Source: Terebella lapidaria
Lineage: Eukaryota; Annelida; Polychaeta; Terebellida; Terebellidae
NCBI GenBank assembly: GCA_949152475.1
Contig: OX424555.1
Location: forward strand, 10,992,868-11,056,867
Length of the DNA: 64,000 nt
Reading direction: 5' to 3'
Below, one piece after another: positions 51,240 through 63,283 of this stretch. How positions within the stretch are numbered: position 1 is the first letter of the stretch; each line of letters starts with the position of its first letter. The translations under genes and the position numbers were made by a program. The notes under the pieces are model-generated. The model made no database searches and was not told the origin of the DNA. It was given only the letters and a program-made list of their open reading frames with translations.

Positions 51240-51965
51240 CACTGAATCTCAATTTTGAGCCGTTAGTAATAAAAAAGTTGTGTCACATCGATTGATCTGC
51301 ACTGTGGGAAGTTCCAAAATGATGCATTCGAAATGACCAGTATCACTGAAACTATAAAATGTATAGTTGATGAAAGTGATCCAAGCCTGAATATATTGAG
51401 GACCTACCTATGTGGTTCAGATTGCCTGGAATGTCCTAAGGTTGTATGTCATGATTCCATTGTTTGTAATAAAAATCTTCCTTGATACAACGCAATTGTA
51501 GTTGTTGAAGTATTGCCTGATGGCTATGAAGTTTTTTTGTTATGACGTTTGTACTTCTTTATCCACCGTTTCAGCTGCCACTATTTGCTGCATGTTTGAT
51601 CCAAAAACTGAGGACAACCAAAGCAACTCTCTGCACGTTGAAACTAGGTTTGAGATTCCGTCACTGCGTAACAGACTCTGCACGTTGAAATTTGGTTTGA
51701 GATTCCGTCACTGCGTAATTGTCATGTAATTCGATCTGATGATCGCGATGCCATCATGTGTCGAAAATCACTCTCCAGCAACTCTTGTATCGAATTACAT
51801 CGTAGTGATACAATTGTTGTCACACTGTTTACTGAAACTACATGTAAGCTATATAACGTGAAAAGAATATCATTTGAGTACATTTTACTTCGTTCATGAT
51901 GGTGATTACTGTCGACTGGCGGCCTTCGCATTTACATTATTGTCATTCGACGAAAATGAAAGGAA
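51240..51965. other. Stretch private to the last array B unit
   Basis: This lies between the unit sequence matching about 31730 and that matching about 31790. It includes the 47-bp duplication at 51629 and no recognisable gene or transposon end. Confidence 0.4.
51629..51722. repeat. 47-bp tandem duplication
   Basis: CTCTGCACGTTGAAA... starts at 51629 and again at 51676. The copies share GGTTTGAGATTCCGTCACTG and differ at a few positions. Confidence 0.9.
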
Positions 51966-52478
51966 ATTGCAATGACAAGCAAGTTTGGAAACAAATCAAG
52001 ACGGGGCTCATGCAGTTTACTAAGTTTTATGAAAGTCTATGTGGTTGTGGGGCGAGTAAAATATCCCAAACTGACACTGAATTGTGTTAGGATCTGATTT
52101 GACAGTGTGCTGGGCAAAGAAAACTGAATAATGTCCATCTCCATTTTCGCTGGTGGCACAACCCGTGTCTCTCCGTGACCATAATAATCTGATCAAGTAC
52201 GTGTATTGTTGCTGTTGTAATTGACATAATATTGACTATATATCATAGATATCTCCAAAGATAAAATCTTCTTTTTTGTCTTTGGACATTCTTTCAGGAA
52301 ATAGTATTCAGTATTGCACATTGAGAAAATGTTTTTTCCCATGGTCCATGGTGATATATCGTCTTGTTGGGAAAATGGTGAGTATAATATCACAGAAAAG
52401 AACAATATCATTGAAAACACTTTTGGGAATACGAGAACAGATTAACCACAGTTTTATGGCCTCATAAGACCGATGTCT

Positions 52479-52670
52479 TCAAGACAAGACAATTGTCAGA
52501 TACTTCTGACAAAGTCGGAAGACACTGCTCTTAAGTGACACAATGATCAGAGTTATACGGGATATGATATGTGATGTGGGAGCACAACAGGATGAGCGAT
52601 GATTTCTAGAGAGACAGAATGTCGGCTTATCGCGGTTTCTGGCCTTGTAACAGTAGCTTAGCAGTGGCAC
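52479..52670 (-). pseudogene. Array C antisense relic frame, copy 1
   Basis: It reads NHRSSCCAPTSHIISRITLI on the minus strand. After a frameshift the tail reads CLEDIGLMRP and a stop. It corresponds to copies 2 and 3 below. Confidence 0.25.
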
Positions 52671-52849
52671 AGAACTGTAGCAGTGGATGTATCCAATGAC
52701 AGCAACAGGTCTGTGAAAGAAGCTTTATCCTCCACCTGACATTTGTTTAATTGAGTACAAACAAGTAAATAGTGACTTAATGGAATGGAAGCAAACGTCT
52801 AATTAGACTGGTCAGGTTTCTGTGATAATTGTGCAATTACGTTTGTACA

Positions 52850-52861
52850 CCCCCCCCCCCC
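52850..52861. repeat. C12 homopolymer
   Basis: Twelve C in array C unit 1, absent at the equivalent places in units 2 (about 55000) and 3 (about 57340). Confidence 0.85.
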
Positions 52862-54540
52862 TCCTTTATTCCCATTGCAACAATCACAATGTAAGCCAAC
52901 ACCTAGTTCTTCGTTCTTATTGCTGGATGGATGTTGATGAAAACCGTCAAACTTTATTGTAGGTATGGAATATTATATTTTTCAATGAATTGTACTCTCA
53001 GAGTGAGGAAAGGCATAATTATGCTCTTTTCACAACTTAGATGTTGAGAACATTTTCAGAATATTCAGAAGAATGCATTCGTAGAATTTCTGAATATTAA
53101 ATAATTACATTGGAACAATCACAATGTAACTAGATTTGTATTAACCTCCTAATCGGGTGAGTGACACACAATAGTTGAAAGCCGTCAAACAATTATGTGT
53201 ATATAAGATATTAAATTTACAATACAATTGTATTCTCAGAATGGGGAAATATGTAAATATGTTCTATAACATCTAAGCTTGAATGTCAAGAGTTTTTTTT
53301 TCAGAATATTTATCAGAATGCATTTGTAGAGCTTCTGAAAGGAAACACCTCAGTTGGCACCTCAATATTGGAGCTGGTACATACTGGTACTTGAGCATGA
53401 TCAAAACCGTTATCATGAATATTACTAACCCCTTATGTATTTATTAAGTTCAATTGAAGTTCAGGCTCCGGATAATTGAACTGAAATACTAGAATGTTCC
53501 CTGAAAATTTCAAAAATTGTAGCAAAATTTTCCCATTAAGGTCACAGGCCCATATACTAATAGAATAAATTTGAATTCATACCGGATATGATCATTGCTA
53601 ATCCGGTATCCTTGGCGGAACTGAAGTGATTGATTTGGTAATACTATAATTCATTGAAGGTCCAGGGTGTTTTGCTGTCCTATCATGTTTTGCTGTGATG
53701 GATGTTCCACGGGGGAGAAACAATGGGCAATCAGCATGGAAGAGACTTGAGTGAAATCGTGAACAGGAGTTATACCTTGTGGTGTGGTGATCGGATAGAA
53801 GATAACTTCTGTATAACTTCAATAAAATAATGAAAATGTCTCCTGTGGTTATCGCATCATGATTACATCAATAACGTTCCTCATTGACCTTGAATGTTAC
53901 CATGTTCTGGCTGGTAATCTACATGTGCAACTTTCTTGACAATGTGCAAAAAGCTTCGGGGAAACAAGGCACCATATGGGATTTCTGTGGGATAATTGCG
54001 CAGTATCTGCATTCATTTACTCGGATATCAGTGGTTTATTTCCCGCGTTACACTCTGTTTTAGTGCGAGCTTTTAATTAAAACAGGCCATATTGTGTCGT
54101 CTTCACTCCTTCTGAATCCTGATTGAGGAAACTAAATCTGCATTCATTACAAACACACATGCGTTGAATTATGGACACAGATTGACCAACGAACTAGTGT
54201 GCACAATGATTCAGAATCTCATTTCAAGTTGCTGACATTGACAAAAAAATACGAAAGAGTACTGTTAATTTTAGCAAAGATCAGATCTTTGGTTTCAGTT
54301 GTGATCTTGTACAAAACAATGCATAATCATGATTGTTATTTGGTACATTTATTTGTTGTACGCTCAAATCGTCATGAGTCTCTGGAGCTGCTTCGCAAAT
54401 GGAAGACGTTCATTTGATTTGCATTGAGCTGCATTGGTTTACATTCTATCACACTTGAACGTCGAAAAGCTGTATTTTTGCAGAGCACAAGATGATACAT
54501 TGGTTGCCATTGATCACTAAAAGACGGTTCTCCCGGAATC

Positions 54541-56975
54541 AATTCACTGGCAGTTTTATGGCCTCATAAGACGGATGTCTTCACGTGTCATGATTTGCGG
54601 AATATATTTCACAGTCAGAAGGCACTGTTTTAAATTGGCACAATGATCAGTTACATGGGACACAGTGTGTAATGTGGGGACTCCGCAGGATGAGCGATGA
54701 TGTTCGCAGAGACGGAGTGTTCTCCTCACGTTTTCTGGCCTTGAAGCAGTTTTCTCAGTATCATCGTGGAACTGAAACATTGGTTCAAAGTAGCAACAGT
54801 TCTGTGGTAGAATTTTCATCCTTCATGGGACAATTGTTTCTTCGGGTGCAGGTAGTGTGACAATCGAGTAAATCACGAAAGGGACTGCAGCTATAGTGTA
54901 ACAGTCAAGTCAATAATGCGCTGAATGGAATGGAAGCAAAAACCCAACTAAAGTGCTCAGGTTTCTGCGATAATTGTGCAATTATGCTCGCATGATTTGC
55001 TGCATTTTTCTTTTGCAACAATCATATTGTAAGTATTATATTTTGTTCTCATATTTGGATGACTGGCGCATATTAGATGAAAACTGCTAGGAAAGTGCAT
55101 GTATATTATCATAATTTTGAATGCAAGTGTATTCTCAGAATGGTGAAAGATATATTTATGCCCGTTAACAGAGAAGACCGAGAACGCCAAGAACATTTTC
55201 AGAATATTCATCAGAATGCATTCGTTAAACTTCTGGGATGAAGCACCTCAGTTGTCACCTAAAAATTTGAAGGTACATATATCTAAGCATAAATTTGAAG
55301 CATTATCAAAAACATTCTGAGACTGATTTACATTATTATCCCCGTGTGTAATTTTGTGTAAATTAGAAGTTCAAGTTGAGGCACGCATCAGCAAATTGGA
55401 CTGAATTATTTGAGTGTTCGCGTGTTCTAAGGGAGTGATCATGTTTCGACCACTGTCAAATGCAATTTATTTTCTGCCTGATATATCGGTGACTGGAATG
55501 GAATAAATTTAAATTCATAACAGATTTGTTCATTACCAATCCGATGTTTTCGGTGGAACTGAAGTGATTGATTGGGTTGAATCCTATAACTCGATGAAGG
55601 TCCAGGGTGCTATCGTCTTTTGCAGTGATGAATGTTCCTCTGCTCGGGAAGGCCCACAGGAGAGAAACATTGCGAAATCAGCATGGGAACTCTGAATATA
55701 TTCGTGCACGAAAATGATTGTTCATGATATGGTAATCGGACAGTGGATCTCTTGGTTTTTTTAATGAAACAATGAAATAGTCCCCTGTGAGTCCCACATC
55801 ATGATCACATCAATAATGATTCTCATTGACCTTAGTGGTTTAGTGTTCGCATCGTGATGATACCACATCATGATGATATGTTCATGCAACGTTCTTGATA
55901 ATGAGCTATTTGACATGATGAGCGACATAATGAAAACTCCAAAAGACAAGGCAGAGTTTCCATTTCTGTGGGATAATTGCTCAATATCCTATTGTTGTCA
56001 TTTCCTCCAGTGTCAGCCGTTTAATACCGGTGTTACACTATGTTTTATTGCAAAATTTTGATTAAAAGTCAAGCCTCATTGTGTGGACTATAATCTACTC
56101 CACTTACATCATGATTAAGGGAACAAAAAGCTGCGTTCATTGCGAACACATCCAATTTGAATTATAGACACAAGTTTCCCAATGACATACATGTATAGTA
56201 TTACTCTGATTTTTCTCATTTGTTTCCACCGGTTTTTGATGATATTTTTGCGATGCTAAATGTTATCTTTTTTTAACTTAGCATACTTCACCTAGAAATC
56301 AAACGGCAATTTTCTGCCAAATTTCATACCTCTATAGAAAAAATTGAAGATGTTTGCTATCTACCCCAATGTCTATACCGTATTTGTCAACGCTTGTTAC
56401 AGCTATATAGGCCTCACCTGTTATTGATGTAGAGTTATATATCGTCATCGTGAGGATATACTTATCAGGACATCCCACCGAATACTATAGACATGTGAAA
56501 ACTGTTCTGACTGTTTCGATTCACGAAAATGAATGTAACACAATTTAAATGATTTCCTCATTGTCTTGCGACGGGTTCTATGGAATGGATTTGGCATTCA
56601 TACGATTTGATGGTCTCAATCAGACAATTTGTTTCCCTGCATGACTTGTATAGAGATAAAAATCACTTTAATTCGGCTTTTGGTTTGATTGGTGTATGTT
56701 ATCTATGCACGCACTAGTATGATCTGTTGATGCCTTTTCACACAGTTTATTTATGAGGTGCATCAAAAAGCGATCCTTATGTTGAAATAATTCGGCAAAC
56801 ATGTGCATTGCCGTAAGTTTTTAGTGGACAACATAACACAACGCTTTCTGCTTTGAGTGTGCATTGATTTACAGTCGATCATACTTGAACATCGCCTAAC
56901 TGAATTTTTTGCTGAGCACAAAATGATACATCGTTTACCATTGATCACTGTAACACAATTCTCACGGAATAAATT
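54541..56975 (+). repeat. Array C, unit 2
   Basis: Second head-to-tail copy. It is longer than the others because of extra sequence at about 56200-56860 that the sister units do not show. Confidence 0.85.
54556..54819 (-). pseudogene. Array C antisense relic frame, copy 2 (most intact, 87 codons)
   Basis: Minus strand: ASRPENVRRTLRLCEHHRSS, CGVPTLHTVSHVTDHCANLK, QCLLTVKYIPQIMTREDIRL, MRP and a stop. Copy 3 (56987-57283) has LGLCGRHCSSCGVHNI in the same frame and ends TNEDIGQIRY and a stop. Copy 1 has NHRSSCCAPTSH. Frame and stop position agree in copies 2 and 3, with a single shift in copy 1. Cys and His are over-represented. No family is recognised. Confidence 0.3.
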
Positions 56976-58399
56976 CACTTGCGGTTTTAGTACCTTATTT
57001 GACCGATGTCTTCATTTGTCACGAGTCTTGAGCAATGATTCAAAGTTGGAAGACGTCTTAGGCGGATACGCCATAGCCATGATGGCGTAGAGACAAGAAA
57101 TGATTGTTTTGAAGTGACATAATGATCAGTTATTGAGACACGTTGTATGATGTTGTGGACTCCGCAGGATGAGCAATGACGTCCACAGAGACCGAGTGTC
57201 GTCTTATCACAAGTTTCTGGCCTTGGAACAGTTTTCTCAGCAGTAGTGTGGAAGTGAATATTACACTCATGGAATGAAAGCAAACGTCTGATTCAATAGA
57301 GTGCCTAAGTTTGCATGATTGTGAAATCTCGTCTATACCGGTATAATTCGCCGCATAATTCCATTGCAATTTCACAATGTGAGCCAACACTATATTACAC
57401 TCCGTTCATATGACTGGATGGACGATATCACACAGTAGATGAGAACTGTCAGACATGTGCGTGTATATAATATTGTATTTTGAAGATAAATCTAAATTGA
57501 CTATATAATGCAGAGTGTCTGAGGGTCCTGGGGATATATGTTTTGCAACGCAGAGGTATTAGATTTTCAGTCTAATTTAATTTTAAATTCAATCCAAATT
57601 GATCAGCAAATTGAACTGGAGTAATGGTTCCATGTGGTCCAGAGCAGCGATCACTTTCTGACCACTGGGACATGCGATATTTTTTCTCCTTGATTTATCG
57701 GTGACTAGAATAGAATAAATTTGAATTCATAACGGATTTGATCATTGCCAATCCGTTGTTTTCGGTGGAACTGAAGTGATTGATTGGGTTGAATCCTATA
57801 ACTCGATGAAGGTCCTGGGTGCTATCGTGTTTTGCAGTGATGAATGTTCCTCTGCTCGGGAAGGCCCACGGGAAAGAAATATTGCGAAGCAGAAAAAAAA
57901 ACTGAATAAATTCGTGCTAGAAGATGATTGTTTGTGGTGTGGTGATCGGATAGTGGATCTCCTGTATCACTTTAATAAAATAATGGAATGGTCTCCAGTG
58001 AGTACCACATCATAATTTCATCGATAACGATTCTCATTGACCTTGAATGTTTCAGTGCTCTGCCTGTTAATGTGCATCTGCAACTTTCTTGATAATGACT
58101 TTTAGCAAAAAGCTTCGGGGAAACAAAGCAGCATTGTGATTACTGTGGGATAATTGCACAATATCTGACTGTATTCGTTTACTCAGATATCAGTCGTTTA
58201 TTTCCCGTGTTACATTCAGTTTTAGTGCGAGCTTTTAATTAAAACAGGAGGAGTTGTGTCTGGCTACACTCCTGAATCATGATTAAGGAAATTGAAATCT
58301 GTATTCGTTACAAGCACACACGCGAAGTATGTACAGGATGAGCTACATATAGTGTGCACATAATTTAGAATTACATTTTAAGAAGGATAAACATCAACA
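56976..58399 (+). repeat. Array C, unit 3 (truncated)
   Basis: Third copy. It runs through the GATATCAGTCG landmark and ends near 58.39 kb, where single-copy sequence begins. Between about 57725 and 57850 it is almost identical to unit 2 (about 55514-55640), suggesting recent exchange or constraint. Confidence 0.85.
56987..57283 (-). pseudogene. Array C antisense relic frame, copy 3 (98 codons)
   Basis: Minus strand: TVPRPETCDKTTLGLCGRHC, SSCGVHNIIQRVSITDHYVT and, after unit-specific sequence, LVTNEDIGQIRY and a stop. It carries an insertion of about 20 codons relative to copy 2 (around 57030-57095). The + strand is open as well (56857-57090). Confidence 0.3.
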
Positions 58400-60612
58400 G
58401 TAGTCAGAAAATATAATGTTAATTTCATTCGTATCAATCACAGTACTTATGATATATACATACGTTGATTTACACATGTCATGTATATACATGTACCTAG
58501 CTGATCTTAAAACTGGTAAGTGCGAATGGACCCGGCCGTCGACCTCCGAGCCAGAGGTTATGGACGTCGTATGATCTGTCACCTGTGGATGTGGGGTGTA
58601 TGTAGTCTTTATTTAGGACAATGTCCAGTCTGGTCGCCGTTCTGTTCTTCATGAGCTTCTACCTTGTGTGATATCTGCACGAAAAATTAGAGATTACACA
58701 TCTGGCCATCAAATCCCTACATGATTCGTGTTGTTCACTTGTCACTGACATTCGGCTGGAACGGTCAAGTTAAAAAAAATAATAATTAGTCCTCTTTCTA
58801 AGTTGAAATGGTTGATCGTGGGAATAAGTACTTCATCTGCTTGGTGCATTCACTTGGCAGAATAAATGGCATTTTCTTTGTGATTACCATTCCAGGCATG
58901 CCAACAGGGATGTGATATATCAGCCATGGCATTGCTGGGTGGTGCGAGAAAGACACGGTGGAGAAATAACTAATGGCCTGCGTGGTACTGGCACGCTGAC
59001 TGTGCACGTAAAACACTGCGTTATTAGATCTTCACCTGTCTTATCTTTCAGTAGTCCACACTTCACAGGCAGTCTTCATATGTGGTCTCTTTGCTGGAAT
59101 TTTCATATCATAGTTTTTAATATCCTGTCTGGTCGTCAATTTGAGTCAGGAGATGTAAAATACACGTAAAGATATCCTTCAATATTGAAATTTGAGTTGA
59201 CGAGAAAATACTATTTTGATCATTATACATATGGACCCCACGGCTTGGGGGTTTACGGCACACTACAGTAATTATATGACATCACTTTCGTGAAGGTTCT
59301 CTCTTTTAACTGTTTGAATCAATCAATTGATCCGTTTAAAAATTCAGTTGAAAGATTCTTTAAAAACTAAGCTGTAGCAAAATGTTTGACATGATCTCAT
59401 CTGTTTCAAATATTTATGTACATGATTCAAATAATTCTGGGTGAATACGAGCAGTGGTTATAACCGTTAGCTGATGATGTACCGAATGTTGAAGATCAGG
59501 GCACAGTATACTGGTTTGAATGGTGCCGGCTCAGGCTGGTGTGTACCCTCATTTATGATGCATTATGATGCAATTCCTCAATGGAAACAGGAGGTGGAAT
59601 TCTGTTTTCTATCAGACTTTATGAGCTCTCTGGATAACCTACACTAATTGAAATGTGACTGCAATCACACATGAGTCAACTTTTCAAATGCTGGATTTTG
59701 TGGTAAATGCCTGTTATATACAACAAGTTTCATGTGTTTCATAGTATTGGATTACCAGTAGAGTTTATATGTGAACACCTTTCACTTTTCAATGTCCCTG
59801 ATGCATTCAGCACTAGGTCCAGGGATAAGCACATCAAGAGAATACATGGTTTGATGCCAATGGAGGAGCCATCACTTGGTAATAAGCTGGGTTCTTTTTA
59901 CGGAAAGAACGAATTTCATTTCGTTCTTACCTAGAATTTGTTCTATTCAGTACATACATGTACAGAATATTTTGCAAGGATGAACATTATTTACCAGTAA
60001 CTCAATATATTACTGTATAGTGCTCCCAAGCTACAAAGCAAATCTAAAACACTTTGTTGGTTGTGTTTTGAATTCAGTAGAACTCTATTTTGCTGTTCCC
60101 TGAAGAAAAACTTTATCTGTTTTGTCAGTAATTTGCAATGTGATTGATGATATTTGACGAGTCAATTCCCGTGGCTCCCTCTGTGTATACAGACTGTTGA
60201 TGAATGGGCCCAATCAGACGGCTTCCCGGGAAAAGGTCTTGTATTATTGGCCGTAAACGAACTGTCCTGACGCTTTGTTAAACAGGACAATATGACAAAT
60301 GATGTGACCAAGTGGAAAGGTCAATTGGTTTAGAATGTGATTGTTTACATGGTTACAAACATGGCAATATCTATATTTGGGATCTCATTTGATATCAATA
60401 TTTTGATTTTCGAAGTTTACCATTCATATACAATAAACAGTGGTATTATCTTGGTTAATGACGTCTCGATTGATCTTTGCAAGTTAACATTTAATATTTT
60501 AATATTAGTAAGCTATACATACAAATCTAATCAATATATCAAGATGTTTTGTTGATGTATCCCACAAATAACCATGACATCTGTCTGATGATGATTGTCT
60601 CTGTATTTGCAG
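58400..60612. other. Mostly single-copy DNA upstream of the first visible MON2 exon
   Basis: This stretch shares no landmark with arrays A-C. It has no exon matching the MON2 segment that should precede 60613. It contains one open frame of possible interest (59707-59934) and ordinary AT-rich sequence; no promoter or repeat structure was recognised. It is most simply intronic sequence of MON2. Confidence 0.5.
59707..59934 (+). other. Unrecognised open frame with splice-like borders (75 codons)
   Basis: The middle of the frame reads VEFICEHLSLFNVPDAFSTR, then SRDKHIKRIHGLMPMEEPSL, which has coding-like residue composition. It follows an AG (ATTACCAG at about 59759) and precedes GGTAATAAGC at about 59880, so a single exon of about 120 nt is conceivable. 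I recognise no family. The EEPSL string resembles part of the missing MON2 exon, but nothing around it aligns, so I treat that as chance. The 3' end of the frame runs into a small hairpin (AAGAACGAA and TTCGTTCTT near 59905-59930). Confidence 0.2.
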
Positions 60613-60723
60613 GTATGTCAGCACCCACACCTGGGCATGCGAGCGTGGGGAGCCGAGGCCGTGACGACCCTCGTCCGCACCGCTCTCAAACACGAGTATG
60701 AACCGGCGCTCCAACAACAAGCG
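60613..60723 (+). CDS. MON2: MON2 internal exon (37 codons)
   Basis: The exon is flanked by a pyrimidine-rich acceptor ending TTTGCAG at 60612 and a donor GTATGTC starting at 60724. It is 111 nt, phase 0 at both ends, and reads VCQHPHLGMRAWGAEAVTTL followed by VRTALKHEYEPALQQQA. The VCQHP..MR.WGAEA..T.L pattern is what I know from the middle of animal MON2 (human [20 protein letters not shown]). MON2 is a large peripheral membrane protein of the Golgi and endosomes. It is related to the BIG/GBF Arf-GEF family but lacks a Sec7 domain, and acts with DOPEY proteins in endosome-to-Golgi traffic. The segment belongs to its alpha-solenoid (ARM/HEAT-like) body. The exon is GC-richer than its surroundings, as expected for coding DNA in an AT-rich genome. 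The exon before it (human ...LLETGLVNMHRIE...) was not found upstream in this window. Confidence 0.93.
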
Positions 60724-61139
60724 GTATGTCACAGGGAGGGTCCTTGTACATCAGGCTGCTCAGGTGCCTTGGTGTTGATATAAACATCACTGAAAAGGTA
60801 TCGTTAGTGATGAAATAATACCCAGAGTGCTCGGTATAATTATTGTCGACTTGTGTCTTGCAAAAGATTTTGATTCAGATTTATGAATGGGAAGAGGATA
60901 TACAAAATGAAAATGAATAGGAACCATCGAATATTTCAGTGTTCAATATATCACAGCCTAGTTCCAGATATAGATGAAAGCTAAATAGAATATATTGCTG
61001 CTGTAAGGAGCGGGTTTTATTGCTCTTTCCATCAGATAATCAGTTTCCATTACTTGATAAATTTTCACCAAGTTTTGCCTTTTGAATAAAGCCCCAAGAT
61101 TAGTCTCCCATTGATTTTTGCCTTGCAATTTTGCATCCA

Positions 61140-61560
61140 TTTCTGAGTGAAGTGAATGGAATTGTCGCCACGTCGCAGTAAACGGGTGTTATTCACGCCG
61201 TAATCAGTAACGAGGTCGTCATAGATCCCGGAGAAATTAGCTGATTCCGACGCCGATGAGTTCAGTTAGTTGGCCCGCACAGTTTGACCTGACATAAAAC
61301 AGAGACGGTTGGAGAGTGAAGGCTCGCCGCTGGGTTTATGTGGAGGTCGGCCCATCGTGCTGGCTTCATTACTTATCAGGGAGCAGAGATTAGATGGCTG
61401 TAGTCCATGTGTGCAAGGCACTGTGTCACTTGTCGGGTGACAGAACTGTCACTGTCTCTCAGACTGTTAACGACCGCCCTAAATCCCAATCACCATAAAG
61501 TCTCAATCGATGGACTGCGCTAATGTCCGCTTCAGCCCCGCAGAAGGTCAAAAAGTGTGC
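61140..61560. other. GC-rich intronic segment, candidate conserved noncoding element
   Basis: This part of the MON2 intron is visibly richer in GC and CpG than its surroundings, with runs such as CGCCGTAATCAG and GATTCCGACGCCG. It is not simple sequence and resembles no repeat elsewhere in the window. It has no long open frame. An intronic enhancer or other conserved noncoding element is possible but unproven. Confidence 0.25.
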
Positions 61561-61832
61561 AGTTACGACTATGCCACAAAATGCTGAAAGCAATAAAGTT
61601 TCAGCAAAATGAAGGAAAAGTCCGCGAAAGAGCATAACGTTGAAACTTTTGAAAGACAGTTACTTCCACAAAGTTTGCCAAGTGAAAGTCTTCTGTTCCC
61701 TTGTTAAATCAAGTAAACGTATCATATTACACTATTTCTGCACAAGGGACTTTTCCCCATATAGAGCTGAGATCAATTTCAGCTTGAATGAAGTGAAATA
61801 CCCCCCAGTCGTGATCATAAATATCTAATAAT

Positions 61833-62036
61833 GTGGGCGGAGGCAGACTTGAGGTCGTACGTACGGCAGTAATCAATGGCAAAGTTACAGAGGAGAACTT
61901 TGAGAGTCGTCGCCTGGAGAGCTGGGCGTTGTTCCCTAGGCTACCGTTCCTGACAGTCACTGCTGGCTCAAGACTTCTGGCAGGCTGGGTGAGGATCCTT
62001 GTGGGACCCTCTAGACATCCAGTATTCATGAGATAG
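61833..62036 (+). other. GC-rich intronic stretch open on both strands
   Basis: A 67-codon frame is open on the + strand, and a 100-codon frame (61727-62029) overlaps it on the - strand. It lies inside the intron between two MON2 exons that are contiguous in the protein, so it is not a MON2 exon of the usual isoform. It matches no family I recognise. The double-strand openness more likely reflects GC-rich composition than coding. Confidence 0.2.
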
Positions 62037-63283
62037 TCACTTCGTCGTGGTCAGATACAGCTCAATCGGTAGTTCATCATGGTTGATACTCCACAAGAGA
62101 ATCATGATTTCACCAATAATTGCCTTCATACGCTGAGGTAGAGAAAGGAGGTGTCTCGCGGGGAACAAAGTTCTCCAAAGTACTCAAGGTTCTAAATTGT
62201 ATGGTTTTATGAGACAGGTCTCGTAAAATGAGAAGTCATACAGCTCGCACCTAACAGTCTGTCATTTTCCACATGTCATTTCCAGTAGGACCTCACATCT
62301 GGCTTGGCAGATGACCATGTATTATGAAATTTCATGACATTTTTCCAGCATCTGAGTACACGTACATGTACATGTATGAACATGGAAGCATATCAAGACA
62401 CTAATGCACATTTGACAGATTATACTTCAAACCTATGTTCATGTTTCAATTTTCTGCACTTGAAATACAGTAAATGGTTGGCGTTCTCCAGAATTACTGA
62501 TCAATTTCTAATGCATTCCCAAATATGATATCGGTCCGCACATGGCATTTTATTGTTCAAATCATGATATAGGAAGACATAAACAAATCTATGTTACACT
62601 TTACTTGTGAAGTCAATCAGAAAACTGTAGCGAGTTGAGTTGTTTCTTGCGTGTTTCCTGAGGACACCTGAGTATTGCGTTACGGCACCTCTAGTGGACG
62701 TAAAGTTTTTACCCATGACGGGACACCAGCTGCTGCCTTTGGTTCTCTGCCAGATATCAGTTTTATTGTCCTCCTGCCATCAAAAACCTGTGAATTTTAA
62801 TTTCCTTGTATTGCCGCATGCTTATGATTTATGGTCATCGTGGTCAATAAATCTTTGTGGGTTTGTTTTATCCGGCCTTTGTGTTCCCACCAGACCGCTG
62901 CAAGTGACGGGTAGCTGCTTTAGTTGCTACAGTAAAACAAACCCAATAATCGTATTATTGACCAGACATTTATTATCATTGGTATTGTCACATTGATATT
63001 AAGAAAATATCATGATTGTAAGCAAAAATTGAGTAAATTATCTCAATAAAAAATGCAAACATGTATACTGGTATGTGATAAAGTATACATACTGAAAAAA
63101 AAGTCATGGCATAAATAATTTGGATATCTGTTTGAAATGCTGTCCACTGATAATACATGTACATGTATTCCACATCAAGCGATTATCTGAACATGTCACC
63201 AGAAATACTTACACATACGTATTTCTGATCTTACACCATGTTCTTGAGCAGAAGTTTTGATCAAGTTCTGTGTGTGTTTACAG

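Larger units (their letters stand above)
49195..52260 (+). repeat. Array B mosaic unit 3, extending to a unit end
   Basis: It repeats mosaic unit 2 up to about 50.6 kb and then continues forward through GATGAAGTGTC (51125) to the normal unit end (GAATTGTGTTAGGATC at 52079; compare 31884 and 37686). About 0.7 kb of sequence at 51240-51965 is not found in the other units. Confidence 0.7.
52440..54540 (+). repeat. Array C, unit 1
   Basis: Landmarks shared by the three units are ATGGCCTCATAAGAC or a variant (52456, 54559, 56990), GGAACTGAAGTGATTGATT (53617, 55555, 57767) and GATATCAGTGGTTTATTTCC or a variant (54025, about 56007, 58186). Units are head-to-tail with spacings of 2.1 and 2.4 kb. Confidence 0.85.
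60724..63283 (+). other. MON2: MON2 intron, 2560 bp
   Basis: Bounded by GT (60724) and AG (63283) and lying between two exons that are contiguous in the protein, so no further coding exon of this gene is expected inside. It contains two GC-richer segments (about 61140-61560 and 61830-62035) in otherwise AT-rich sequence, and no obvious transposon with recognisable ends. None of the landmark sequences of arrays A-C was noticed in it. Confidence 0.85.

Noticed and set aside
1-58400. Reading the window as bacterial or phage DNA with many small genes
   Set aside because: No ribosome-binding-site and start pattern, no operon-like packing, AT-rich repeats with transposon target duplications, and spliced MON2 exons show it is animal DNA.
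59862-59885. EEPSL string as the missing MON2 exon
   Set aside because: Only five residues agree; neither side aligns with the MON2 sequence expected before 60613.
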